A DNA stretch of 64,000 nucleotides from CAYQMF01 sp964418595 (GTDB lineage Bacteria; Planctomycetota; UBA1135; UBA2386), in NCBI GenBank assembly GCA_964418595.1, contig CAYQMF010000003.1, positions 62,001 to 126,000 on the forward strand, read 5' to 3'. The notes under the pieces were generated by a model. The model was not told the DNA's origin. It saw only the letters and a program-made list of their open reading frames with translations, and made no database searches. Made by a program: the position numbers and the translations under genes. Below are positions 44,313 through 51,912 of the stretch, one piece after another; position 1 is the stretch's first letter; every line of letters starts with the position of its first letter.

Positions 44313-44786
44313 CTAGCCGCCGCCGCGAGCCTTCCCCATCCCACGGCTGCGCGCCTGCCCGCCCCGGGTCGGTGGCGCGAGGTACCCGTTCGGATCCACA
44401 TCGGCGAGGGTGGAGCGCTCGCTCCAGGCGCGGAAGCTCGCCTTCAACTCGCCGTACAGCGGGTGCAGCGGGCAGGGGCGGGCGTTGTTGCACTTCTGCC
44501 AGCCGAAGGCGCAGTGGTCGGCCGCCACCATGAAGGCCATCGCATCGAGGACGGCCGCGATCCTGATCCGGGCTGGCGGCAACGCCAGCCGGAAGCCGCC
44601 GCCGTGTCCCTTCTGCCCGAGCACGAGGCCACCCACCACCAGGCGACGCATGACCTTGCTGAGGAACGCCGGGGGCACGTGGGCGCGCTCGGCCAACTCC
44701 GCGGCGCCCACGGCACGGTCGGCCGGCTCGGTCGCGAGGATCGCCAGCGCGCGAAGGGCGTACTCGGCGCGAGGACTCAGGAGCAT
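44313..44786 (-). CDS. Rrf2-family transcription regulator with three cysteines (NsrR/IscR-like)
   Basis: 157 residues from ATG 44786. N-terminal winged helix (LLSPRAEYALRALAILA, VPPAFLSKVMRRLVVGGLV, GGGFRLALP) is the Rrf2 signature. Three cysteines at 92, 99 and 105 (HCAFGWQKCNNARPC) match the position of the iron-sulfur ligands of IscR, NsrR and RsrR, so it probably senses NO, redox state or cluster supply. It is divergent from the heme-copper operon with a 154-base shared upstream region holding two dyads. Control of that operon is inferred from position. Confidence 0.88.
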   Translation of the reverse strand: MLLSPRAEYALRALAILATEPADRAVGAAELAERAHVPPAFLSKVMRRLVVGGLVLGQKGHGGGFRLALPPARIRIAAVLDAMAFMVAADHCAFGWQKCNNARPCPLHPLYGELKASFRAWSERSTLADVDPNGYLAPPTRGGQARSRGMGKARGGG

Positions 44787-44898
44787 CGGGGCGCGATGGG
44801 CGGCAAGGGGGTGCACGCACCATCGGGGCGAGGCTGGAGTTGCACAAGGGGCGCGATCCCGGGCGAAAACGAAACCGTGCGCGGACTCCGCTCATTCG

Positions 44899-44927
44899 GA
44901 TGGCATCAAAGGACCAGAGAGTCCTCT
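44899..44927. promoter_or_regulatory. Candidate Rrf2 operator dyads
   Basis: GATGGCATC at 44899-44907 region is a 4-1-4 dyad (GATG, G, CATC) and AGGAC at 44910-44914 pairs with GTCCT at 44921-44925 around a 6-base centre, extendable as AAAGGAC / GTCCTCT. NsrR-type sites are AT-flanked dyads with GATG/CATC cores, which the first dyad resembles. Both lie 15-45 bases before ATG 44941. Confidence 0.4.
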
Positions 44928-44940
44928 GAAAGACAGCACC

Positions 44941-46329
44941 ATGCAGCCCGACGTCCACGCCGTCCGCGACCTCGCCCTGGCCCGCCGCTGGTTGCTGCTG
45001 GCGGTGGGGGTGTTGCTGCTCGCGGGGCTGTTCGCCGTCCTGCTCGTGCTCGGCCGCACGCCGCCCTTCGACCGTCTGGTCGGTGACCCGGCCTGGTTCC
45101 GCCGCTGCCTGGTCGTGCACGTCGTGCTGTCGCTGGTCCTGTGGTTCCAGTCGTTCCTGGCCACGATGCTGCTCGGCCTGCCGGCGCACCCTGCGCGCGC
45201 CGCCCTCGCCGCCGCGAGTCCCCCCCTCGCGCTGCTGGGGCTCGCTCTGCTCGGCGTCTCCGCCTGGCTGCCCGGCACCGAGCCGGTGATGTCGAACTAC
45301 GTGCCGATGATCGACCACCCGCTCTTCGCAGCGGGGCTCGCATCGTTCGGTGTCGCCGTGCTCTGCGTCGCGCTGAGCCGGCGGCTCCTTCCCCTGCGCG
45401 ACGAGCAGCACCGGTTGGGGTTGCCAGCCGCGTCCCTGCCGTTCCTGCGCGCCGCGATCGTTGCGCTGTTCGTCGCCGCCCTCACCCTGCTGGCGTCGCG
45501 CGCGCGCATGACCGACGGCCTGACCGCGGCGACGCACTACGAGCTGCTCTACTGGGGCGTCGGGCACGTCCTGCAACTGGTGAGCGTGCTGGGCATGACC
45601 GCGGCGTGGTGCTGGTTCGCCGCGAGGATCACCGGCCGGTCGCCGATGTCGCGCTCGTTCGCCGCGACGCTCGCCGCGCTCGCCGTGCTGCCCTGGCTGG
45701 TCGCACCTCTGTTGCCGCTCGGCGGCACCTGGACTGCGACCTATCGCGACGGGTTCACGAACCTCATGCGCTGGGCGCTCGTGCCGGCGCCGCTGATCGC
45801 GGCGGTCGCGTGCGCGCGCGCCGTGCTCCGCGATCGGGCGCGCGCGACGAACGGGCCGCGGCGCATGCTCGTCGCGGCGCTGTGGGCGTCTCTTGCCCTG
45901 ACCGTCCTCGGCGTCGCGCTCGGCGCGTCGATCCGCAGCGCCAACACGATGGTGCCGGCGCACTACCACGCCAGCATCGGCGCGGTGACCGTGGCGTTCA
46001 TGGTGGCCTGCCTCGCGGCGATGCCGGTGCTCGGCTTCCGCGACCCGGCCGTGCTCACGCCGCGCGCCGCGCGCTGGCAGCCGGCGCTCTACGGCATCGG
46101 TCAGGCGGTGTTCGCGGCCGGCTTCGCCTTCGCCGGTGCGCAGCGCAAGGCCTATGGCGCGGAGCAGGTCGGGCGCGACCTCACCCAGACCATCGGCCTC
46201 GTGGTGATGGGGATCGGCGGCCTGCTCGCGGTGGCCGGCGGCATCACCTTCCTCGCGATCGTCGTCCGCACCGCGACCGGCCGTGCCATGGCGGCGGCGC
46301 CGGCACCCTCGCCCGCAGTCCCTTCCTGA
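44941..46329 (+). CDS. COX1-like multi-heme-binding membrane protein without a full CuB site
   Basis: 462 residues with about twelve hydrophobic segments. It keeps histidines at the positions expected in heme-copper subunit I folds: His60 (LVVHVVLSLVLWFQ, helix II), His209 (YWGVGHVLQLV, helix VI) and His341/His343 (VPAHYHASIGAV, helix X). No His-His pair is found where helix VII should carry the other CuB ligands. It could therefore bind low-spin heme but not the usual binuclear centre, and may be an electron-transfer or assembly subunit of the neighbouring oxidase. An NnrS-like membrane protein is the alternative reading. First gene of the operon; ATG 44941 was chosen for position after the operator dyads. 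Confidence 0.75.
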   Translation: MQPDVHAVRDLALARRWLLLAVGVLLLAGLFAVLLVLGRTPPFDRLVGDPAWFRRCLVVHVVLSLVLWFQSFLATMLLGLPAHPARAALAAASPPLALLGLALLGVSAWLPGTEPVMSNYVPMIDHPLFAAGLASFGVAVLCVALSRRLLPLRDEQHRLGLPAASLPFLRAAIVALFVAALTLLASRARMTDGLTAATHYELLYWGVGHVLQLVSVLGMTAAWCWFAARITGRSPMSRSFAATLAALAVLPWLVAPLLPLGGTWTATYRDGFTNLMRWALVPAPLIAAVACARAVLRDRARATNGPRRMLVAALWASLALTVLGVALGASIRSANTMVPAHYHASIGAVTVAFMVACLAAMPVLGFRDPAVLTPRAARWQPALYGIGQAVFAAGFAFAGAQRKAYGAEQVGRDLTQTIGLVVMGIGGLLAVAGGITFLAIVVRTATGRAMAAAPAPSPAVPS

Positions 46330-46341
46330 GCGGAGTCACCC

Positions 46342-46491
46342 ATGTCCGAATCGAAACGCGTGCACCCCTGGCAGAGGCTCATGGACAACCCGTGGCTGCT
46401 GCTCGCCCTGGGCGTGCTCATCCCCTTCCTCTCCTACACGCTGTGGGGCTGGATCGCGCTGGCGACCCTTCCCCCGGCCAAGTTGCCCTGA
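46342..46491 (+). CDS. 49-residue single-span membrane peptide of the oxidase operon
   Basis: MSESKRVHPWQRLMDNPW followed by one hydrophobic span (LLALGVLIPFLSYTLWGW) and a short tail ending PPAKLP. GGAG stands 8 bases before the ATG. It sits 12 bases after the COX1-like gene and 9 bases before subunit II, so it is very likely a small structural subunit, comparable in size to subunit IIa of ba3 oxidases or CcoQ. No residue-level homology claimed. Confidence 0.72.
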   Translation: MSESKRVHPWQRLMDNPWLLLALGVLIPFLSYTLWGWIALATLPPAKLP

Positions 46492-46500
46492 GGTGACGCC

Positions 46501-47028
46501 ATGAGCATCCAGAGTCTCCCCTCGGGTTGGTTCCGCAAGCCCACCGGCGGCGAGCGCACCTGGCTCGGTCTCGCGATCGCGTGGTGCCTCGTGCTGTCGG
46601 CGATGATGCCGTACTGGCACTTCAAGGGAAAACAGAACAGCACCGGCGAGGCGTACGCGGTGAAGCCCGGGGACTTCTTCGCGCGCGTGCAGCGCTTCGA
46701 GGCGGCGAGCAAGGTCGGTGAGCAGAACGGCATCCCGATCGTGCAGCCCGCGCCCGGCGGCGACGCCTACCTGCTCGCGATGATGTGGCAGTTCCGGCCG
46801 ATCCTGAAGCTGAAGAAGGATCAGACCTACCGGCTGCACGTGTCGTCGCTCGACCTCCAGCACGGCTTCTCGCTGCTGCCGATGAACATGAACTTCCACA
46901 TCCTCCCCGGCTACGACCACGTGCTCACGATCACCCCGACGATGTCGGGTGAGTTCCCCATCGTGTGCAACGAGTTCTGTGGCATCGGCCATCACCTGAT
47001 GACCGGAAGGATCCTCGTCGAGGACTGA
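46501..47028 (+). CDS. Heme-copper oxidase subunit II with CuA site
   Basis: 175 residues. One N-terminal membrane span (WLGLAIAWCLVLSAMMPYW), then a cupredoxin domain with complete CuA ligands: His121 in LDLQHGFS, then Cys156, Cys160, His164 and Met167 in CNEFCGIGHHLM, plus Glu158. This is the electron entry site from a soluble cytochrome c or copper protein. The short length, with one span, resembles the ba3 (B-type) subunit II. It ends 3 bases before the subunit I gene. Confidence 0.92.
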   Translation: MSIQSLPSGWFRKPTGGERTWLGLAIAWCLVLSAMMPYWHFKGKQNSTGEAYAVKPGDFFARVQRFEAASKVGEQNGIPIVQPAPGGDAYLLAMMWQFRPILKLKKDQTYRLHVSSLDLQHGFSLLPMNMNFHILPGYDHVLTITPTMSGEFPIVCNEFCGIGHHLMTGRILVED

Positions 47029-47031
47029 GCC

Positions 47032-48771
47032 ATGACCGAGCTCGAAGGTGTCTCTGAAGGCGACCTCCCCGTCGTCGCCCGTCCCAACCACCTGCCCGGT
47101 CGGTCGCGCACCTGCGACACGACCGGCCTCACCGTGTGCCTCGGCGCCGAGCCGTTGATCAAGATCAACGCGGTGTTCGCGGTGGTGTCGCTGCTGATCG
47201 GCGGCATCGGCGCGATCCTCCTGGCGCTCACGCGCTGGCCCGCGGTGCACCTGCTGCCCGCCGATCTCTTCTATCGGGTGCTGACGCTGCACGGCGTCAA
47301 CATGCTGATCTTCTGGATCATCTTCCTGGAGATCGGGATCCTGTACTTCGCGTGCACGGTGCTGCTGCGGTCGCGGCTTGCCTCCGTGAAGGCGGGGTGG
47401 ATCGCGTTCCTTCTGATGGCCGGCGGCGCGGCCTTCGTCGACACGGCGATCCTCAGCGGCAACGCCGACGTGATGATGACCTCGTACGCCCCGCTCAAGG
47501 CGCACTGGTCGTTCTACCTCGGCATCGTCTTCTTCGCGGTCGGCGCGCTGACCGGCGTCGGCAACTTCTTCGCCACGCTCTGGATCGCGAAGCGTGACCG
47601 CACCTACACGGGTTCGGTGCCGCTGGTGGTGTTCGGCGCCACTGCGGCTGCGATCATCGCCACGGTGACGCTCCTGCACGGCGCGATCGTCATGGTGCCG
47701 ACCCTGCTCTGGTCGCTCGGGCTCATGGACGCGCCCGACGCCGGTTGGTACCGCCTGATCTGGTGGGGCCTCGGCCACATGTCGCAGCAGATCAACGTGT
47801 GCGCGATGGTGTCGGTGTGGTACCTGCTGGGCACGCTGACCACGGGCGCCAAGCCGCTGAACGAGGCCGTCTGCCGCACGGCGTTCGTCCTCTACATCCT
47901 GTTCATCAACCTGGCGAGCGCGCACCACCTGCTGGTCGACCCGGGCGTGGACGCGCCGTGGAAGATCTGGAACACGTCGTATGCGATGTACCTCGCGGTG
48001 CTCGCCTCGATGATCCACGGCTTCACGGTGCCGGCCTCGATCGAGGTGGCGCAACGGCAGCGGGGCTTCGACAAGGGCCTGTTCGGCTGGCTGTTCCGGG
48101 CGCCGTGGTCGAACCCCGGCTTCTCGGCGATGTTCCTGTCGCTGGTGATCTTCGGGTTCATCGGCGGCATCACCGGCGTCACCCTGGGCACGCAGCAGAT
48201 CAACATCATCGCGCACAACACGCTGCGCATCCCGGGCCACTTCCACGCCACCGTCGTCGGTGGCACGACGCTCGCCTTCATGGGGCTGGCCTACTACGTG
48301 GTGCCATTGATCTTCCGGCGTGAGTACCCGCTGCCGACCCTCTGCCGCTGGCAGCCGTACATCTTCGGCATCGGCATCACCGTGATGTCGCTGTTCATGT
48401 CGCTGGCCGGCTCCTATGGCGTGCCGCGCCGGCACTGGGACGTCGAGTTCTCCGGTGCGCCGCTGCCGGCGGGCTTCGATGCCGGTGCGCACGTGATGCT
48501 CGGCCTCATGGGCATCGGTGCGGTGGCGGCCTTCACCGGGCTGCTGATCTTCATCCTGCTCACGGTGTGGGCGGTGTTCTTCGGCAAGCCGAACCGCGGC
48601 AAGCCGATGCGGGCCTGGTCCCCGGCGCCGGCGCCGGTCGCCGACGAGGACGGTCACGCCGCGCACAAGACGCCCGGCACGATGGCGCTCGTGCTGCTCC
48701 TGCTGTTCGGGTTCGTCGTCTACTACTTCGCCAACTGGAAGGCGCTGGCCGACGTCTGGCACGTCCGCTGA
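47032..48771 (+). CDS. Heme-copper reductase subunit I with Gln in place of the active-site Tyr (NO-reductase-like?)
   Basis: 579 residues, about 12-14 membrane spans. Ligands: His87 in TLHGVNML (low-spin heme), His249 in WWGLGHMSQQINV (CuB/FeB), His298-His299 in ASAHHLLVD, and His403/His405 in PGHFHATVVGG (low-spin and active-site heme). In oxygen reductases the residue four after the helix VI His is the Tyr cross-linked to it; here it is Gln253. The binuclear centre histidines are otherwise complete. Lack of this Tyr is a feature of nitric-oxide-reducing branches; I recall Gln there in the eNOR group. Together with the NsrR-like regulator, NO reduction is a reasonable hypothesis; oxygen reduction remains possible. 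Confidence 0.88.
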   Translation: MTELEGVSEGDLPVVARPNHLPGRSRTCDTTGLTVCLGAEPLIKINAVFAVVSLLIGGIGAILLALTRWPAVHLLPADLFYRVLTLHGVNMLIFWIIFLEIGILYFACTVLLRSRLASVKAGWIAFLLMAGGAAFVDTAILSGNADVMMTSYAPLKAHWSFYLGIVFFAVGALTGVGNFFATLWIAKRDRTYTGSVPLVVFGATAAAIIATVTLLHGAIVMVPTLLWSLGLMDAPDAGWYRLIWWGLGHMSQQINVCAMVSVWYLLGTLTTGAKPLNEAVCRTAFVLYILFINLASAHHLLVDPGVDAPWKIWNTSYAMYLAVLASMIHGFTVPASIEVAQRQRGFDKGLFGWLFRAPWSNPGFSAMFLSLVIFGFIGGITGVTLGTQQINIIAHNTLRIPGHFHATVVGGTTLAFMGLAYYVVPLIFRREYPLPTLCRWQPYIFGIGITVMSLFMSLAGSYGVPRRHWDVEFSGAPLPAGFDAGAHVMLGLMGIGAVAAFTGLLIFILLTVWAVFFGKPNRGKPMRAWSPAPAPVADEDGHAAHKTPGTMALVLLLLFGFVVYYFANWKALADVWHVR

Positions 48772-48867
48772 GAGGCTGTGAAAGAAACCAGGCTACAGCC
48801 TCTCAGAGTGTCCCTGGCGGCCGCCTCCGCGGCCGCGCCAGAGCCTGAGAGTGTTTCTCAGGCTCTG
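48769..48867 (+). promoter_or_regulatory. Three successive hairpins between subunit I and SCO genes
   Basis: Stem 1: 11 bp, TGAGAGGCTGT at 48769-48779 with its complement at 48795-48805. Stem 2: GGCGGCCGC / GCGGCCGC block at about 48817-48838. Stem 3: 12 bp perfect, CAGAGCCTGAGA at 48839-48850 and complement 48856-48867 with a 5-base loop, three bases before ATG 48871. They could end or attenuate transcription after subunit I, stabilise its mRNA end, or hide the ribosome site of the SCO gene. Confidence 0.7.
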
Positions 48868-48870
48868 AGC

Positions 48871-49803
48871 ATGGCCATGCTGCGCGCCATCGCCGACTTC
48901 TTCGCCGGGTGGCGCTTCCCGGCGGCCGCGCTCGCCGTGCTCCTCGCCCAGGAGCTGGCGCTGCTCGGGCTGCTGGTGGCGCCGGCCGGCGACGCTGGTG
49001 CGCTGGGCTTCGCCGCCGAGTTCCGGATGTGGTGCTTCGGCTGGGACCCCGCGACCGGCGCGATGGAGTGGATGACGGTGTTCACCACGCTGACCTCGCC
49101 GCTCTTCCTCATGGGGCTCATGCTCGCCACGTGGTGGGACCCGCTGCGTCGGGCAGCGCGCGCGGTGCGGACGCGCCTCGTGGTGTGGAGTGGTGCGTTC
49201 GCCGCCGTCGGCGCGAGCGCCACGCTCGGCGTCGCGGCGCTGGCCGGCGGCACCCCGGTCGAAGGCGAGCTGCCTTTCCCCGCCGAGGCGCTGCGCATCG
49301 CGGTGCCGATGCCGACGTTCGATCTGATCGATCACGAGGGCAAGCCTCTCGCGAGCCGTGAGCTGCGCGGGCGCGTGGTCCTGCTGACCGCGGTCTACTC
49401 GTCCTGCGGGTTCACCTGACCGACGCTCGTGCAACAGGCGAAGGCCGCGGTCGCGGCGCTCACCGACGCAGAGCGGGACGAGGTCTCGGTGGTCGGCATC
49501 ACCTTGGATCCGGCGAACGACACGCCGGCGCGCCTCGCGGCGATGGCGGTCGGCCAGGAGATCGAGGCTCCCCGTTTCCGCCTGGCGACCGGTGACCCGG
49601 CCACCGTCGAGGCCCTGCTGGATCGCCTCGACGTGTCCCGCCCGCGGGACCCGGTGACCGGTGTCATCGACCACGGCAACCTGTTCTTCGTGGTCGACCG
49701 ACGTGGCAAGATCGCCTACCGGCTCACCATCGGCGAGCGCCAGCAGCGGTGGCTGGTCGCCGCCCTGCGCGGCCTGATCGCGGAGCCCGCGAGTTCCCCG
49801 TGA
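48871..49803 (+). CDS. SCO1/SenC copper chaperone with in-frame TGA at the CxxxC site (predicted selenoprotein)
   Basis: 310 residues if TGA 49417-49419 is read as selenocysteine. Residues 14-125 include three membrane spans (an N-terminal extension unusual for SCO), and the thioredoxin-fold SCO domain starts at PMPTFDLIDHEGKPL near 147. The copper motif reads YSSCGFT-Sec-PTL: Cys179, Sec183, followed by the conserved Pro-Thr-Leu. Downstream the frame stays open with SVVGITLDPANDTPARL and the third ligand His268 in VIDHGNLFFVVD, as in SCO1. The final stop overlaps the next gene by GTGA. Without readthrough, a 182-residue product and a separate GTG-started piece at 49429-49803 would result, both useless. 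A sequencing error or nonsense mutation is the alternative. Confidence 0.85.
49417..49457 (+). promoter_or_regulatory. TGA codon with candidate bacterial SECIS hairpin
   Basis: A perfect 5-bp stem GCCGC at 49444-49448 and GCGGC at 49453-49457 closes a GGTC loop 29 bases after the TGA. Bacterial SECIS elements are short stems 16-37 bases after the UGA with G and U in the apical loop, which this fits. The lower stem is weak (GTG/CAC and GCTC/GAGC pairings are possible with bulges). Folding and SelB binding were not computed. Confidence 0.5.
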
Positions 49804-51857
49804 CCACGACCCTGCTCCCTCCGCCACGTCCTGTCGCCGACGCCGAACCCGAGGTCCTGGGCGAGCGTCTGCTGCGCCGGATCGATCGCGGCGTGCAGCG
49901 CCTCGACCGCGCCGTCGCCAGCAGCCTCGCGCCCGCGCTGAACCCGCTGGCCCAGGCCGGGGCGATCGCCAACCTCGCCTTCCTGGTGGCGGCGATCACC
50001 GGGGCGCTGCTCCTCTTCTGGTACGTGCCGAGCGTGCACCAGGCGCATGCCTCGATGCGCGCCATCGAGGCGGGGTGGCTGGCGAGCCTCGTGCGCACCC
50101 TGCACCGCTACAGCTCCGACGCCTGCATGCTGTTCGTCGGCATCCACGCGCTCAAGATCGTCAGTGCGCGCCGCTTCACCGGCCCGCGCTGGCTGGCCTG
50201 GGTGACGGGGCTGCTGGCGCTGGCGCTGCTCGGGTTGATCGGGTGGCTCGGCTACTGGCTCGTGTGGGACCAGCCGGCGCAGCTCGTGGCGCAGGGTTCG
50301 TCGCGCATGCTCGACGTCCTGCCGATCTTCCTGCGGCCGTTCTCGAGTTCGTTCCTCACCGACGCGACGGTGAACTCGCTGCTGTTCTTCGTGGTGTTCT
50401 TCGCGCACATGATCCTGCCGATGGCGATGGTGCTCGCGCTCTGGCTGCACCTCGCTCGCCTCAACCGGGCGCGGTGGATGCCCCCCAACGCGATGAGCTG
50501 GTGGGTCGTCGGGTCGCTGGTGGGCGTGTCCCTGCTGCTGCCGGCCGTGGCCGACGCGCCGGCGCGCATGGCGATCGTGCCGAACGAGGTACACCTCGAC
50601 CTCTGGTACCTGGCGCCGCTCCTGCTCACGGAGCGGCTGGGCGGCGGCGCGCTGTGGGCCGCGCTGCTGGTGGCGGGGAGCGTCGTGCTGTCGGTGCCGT
50701 GGTGGATGGCGCGGCGCAGGGTGCGCGCCGCCGTCGTCGAGATCAGCCGGTGCAACGCGTGCACCCAGTGTTCGCAGGACTGCCCGTACGGGGCGATCAC
50801 CATGGTGCCGCGCACCGACGGCAAGGACCTTCCGTCGCAGGCCCAGGTCGACCCGGCGCGCTGCGTCGGCTGCGGGATCTGCTCCGGCTCCTGCGACTCC
50901 ACCGGCGTGGGGCTCGACTGGTTCGACGTCACGGAGGAACGCAAGACGCTCGATCGCTGGCTCACGGAGGAGCCCGGCGCGGGGATCGCCTTCGTGTGCG
51001 CGCACTCGGTGGGCAGCGAACTGCACGTCGACCCCGGCAGTGGGCGATGCGCGGAGCTGCCCGGCTGGCGCGCGCTGCTCGTGCCCTGCGCGGGTTGGGT
51101 GCACATGCTCACCGTCGAGCGCTGCCAGCGGCGCGGGGCCGCGCAGGTGCTGATCGCCGCATGCGGCGACGGCGACTGCCGGTACCGGGAGGGCCCTGCC
51201 TGGCTGCGCGAACGGCTCGATGGCACGCGCACGCCGAAGCTGCGCACCGATCGCGCCGAGCGCGACAAGATCCACGTCGTCGCCCTGCGCCGCGGCGAGG
51301 CGGCGCGCCTCGGTGCGCACGCGCAGGCGTTGTTGCGCGGCGCCTCGCTGCCGCCGGCGAAGTCGCGCGTGCGGCGTGCGCTGTCGGCGACCGTGCTGTG
51401 GCTCGTCCTGGTCGGCGCCACGGTCGGCGCCAGCTTCGTGCCGTACGGTCGCTCGGCGCCGGCGGCGCCCACGCTGGTGGTGAGCTTCGAGCACGCCGGC
51501 GCGGTGGGCGAGATCACGCGGCTCCTCAGCGCCGAGGAGCAGGCCGCGCTGCCCGTGCACATGCGCCGCGACCGCATCGTCGAACGCCGGCGCGCGGCGG
51601 TGCGCCTGCGCATCCGCGTCGACGGCGAGGTCGCCTTCGCGCAGGCGTACGAACCCGCGGGCGTCTGGGCCGACGGCGTGAGTGCCGGGCTCGCGAGCCT
51701 GCCGCTGAGTGCCGGGGCGCATCGGGTCGAGGTGGCGCTGGGCGACAGCGCCGACGCGGCGGAGTGGCGCTACGTCGAGGAGCGCGAGGTGACGGCCGTG
51801 CCCGGCGAGCGGCGCGTCGTGCTCTTCGAACGCGGGCGCGGGTTCGCGTGGCACTGA
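49800..51857 (+). CDS. Cytochrome b / ferredoxin / MvhD-like fusion protein
   Basis: 685 residues from GTG 49800, coupled to the SCO gene. Residues about 50-300: cytochrome b N-terminal-type domain with heme ligands His102, His116, His203 and His217 (14-residue spacing in both helices, as in cytochrome b/b6). Residues 318-365: two 4Fe-4S clusters (CNACTQCSQDCP; CVGCGICSGSCD). Residues about 395-465: MvhD-like iron-sulfur domain (IAFVCAHS, LVPCAGWVH, IAACGDGDCRYREG), as in heterodisulfide reductase-linked hydrogenases. Then one membrane span near 530 and a periplasmic beta domain. It may pass electrons between a cytoplasmic donor, quinone and the heme-copper subunits. The fusion order is unusual. 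Confidence 0.85.
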   Translation: MTTTLLPPPRPVADAEPEVLGERLLRRIDRGVQRLDRAVASSLAPALNPLAQAGAIANLAFLVAAITGALLLFWYVPSVHQAHASMRAIEAGWLASLVRTLHRYSSDACMLFVGIHALKIVSARRFTGPRWLAWVTGLLALALLGLIGWLGYWLVWDQPAQLVAQGSSRMLDVLPIFLRPFSSSFLTDATVNSLLFFVVFFAHMILPMAMVLALWLHLARLNRARWMPPNAMSWWVVGSLVGVSLLLPAVADAPARMAIVPNEVHLDLWYLAPLLLTERLGGGALWAALLVAGSVVLSVPWWMARRRVRAAVVEISRCNACTQCSQDCPYGAITMVPRTDGKDLPSQAQVDPARCVGCGICSGSCDSTGVGLDWFDVTEERKTLDRWLTEEPGAGIAFVCAHSVGSELHVDPGSGRCAELPGWRALLVPCAGWVHMLTVERCQRRGAAQVLIAACGDGDCRYREGPAWLRERLDGTRTPKLRTDRAERDKIHVVALRRGEAARLGAHAQALLRGASLPPAKSRVRRALSATVLWLVLVGATVGASFVPYGRSAPAAPTLVVSFEHAGAVGEITRLLSAEEQAALPVHMRRDRIVERRRAAVRLRIRVDGEVAFAQAYEPAGVWADGVSAGLASLPLSAGAHRVEVALGDSADAAEWRYVEEREVTAVPGERRVVLFERGRGFAWH

Positions 51858-51912
51858 CCTGGCACGGATCCGCGTTTGAGCCCCGCCGCCAGAACGCCGA
51901 TAGCGAGGCGGG

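Noticed and set aside
46336..48762. An 808-codon minus-strand frame opposite the oxidase genes, and similar long antisense frames (for example 49716-52049, 8023-10419, 59552-61687)
   Set aside because: They are His/Arg/Asp/Val-rich mirror frames caused by high third-position GC; the opposite strand carries recognised families.
49429..49803. A separate small gene starting at GTG 49429 after the TGA
   Set aside because: It is in the same frame as the upstream part, starts inside the SCO domain right after the copper motif, and has no ribosome site; reading it as the rest of one protein explains the conservation.
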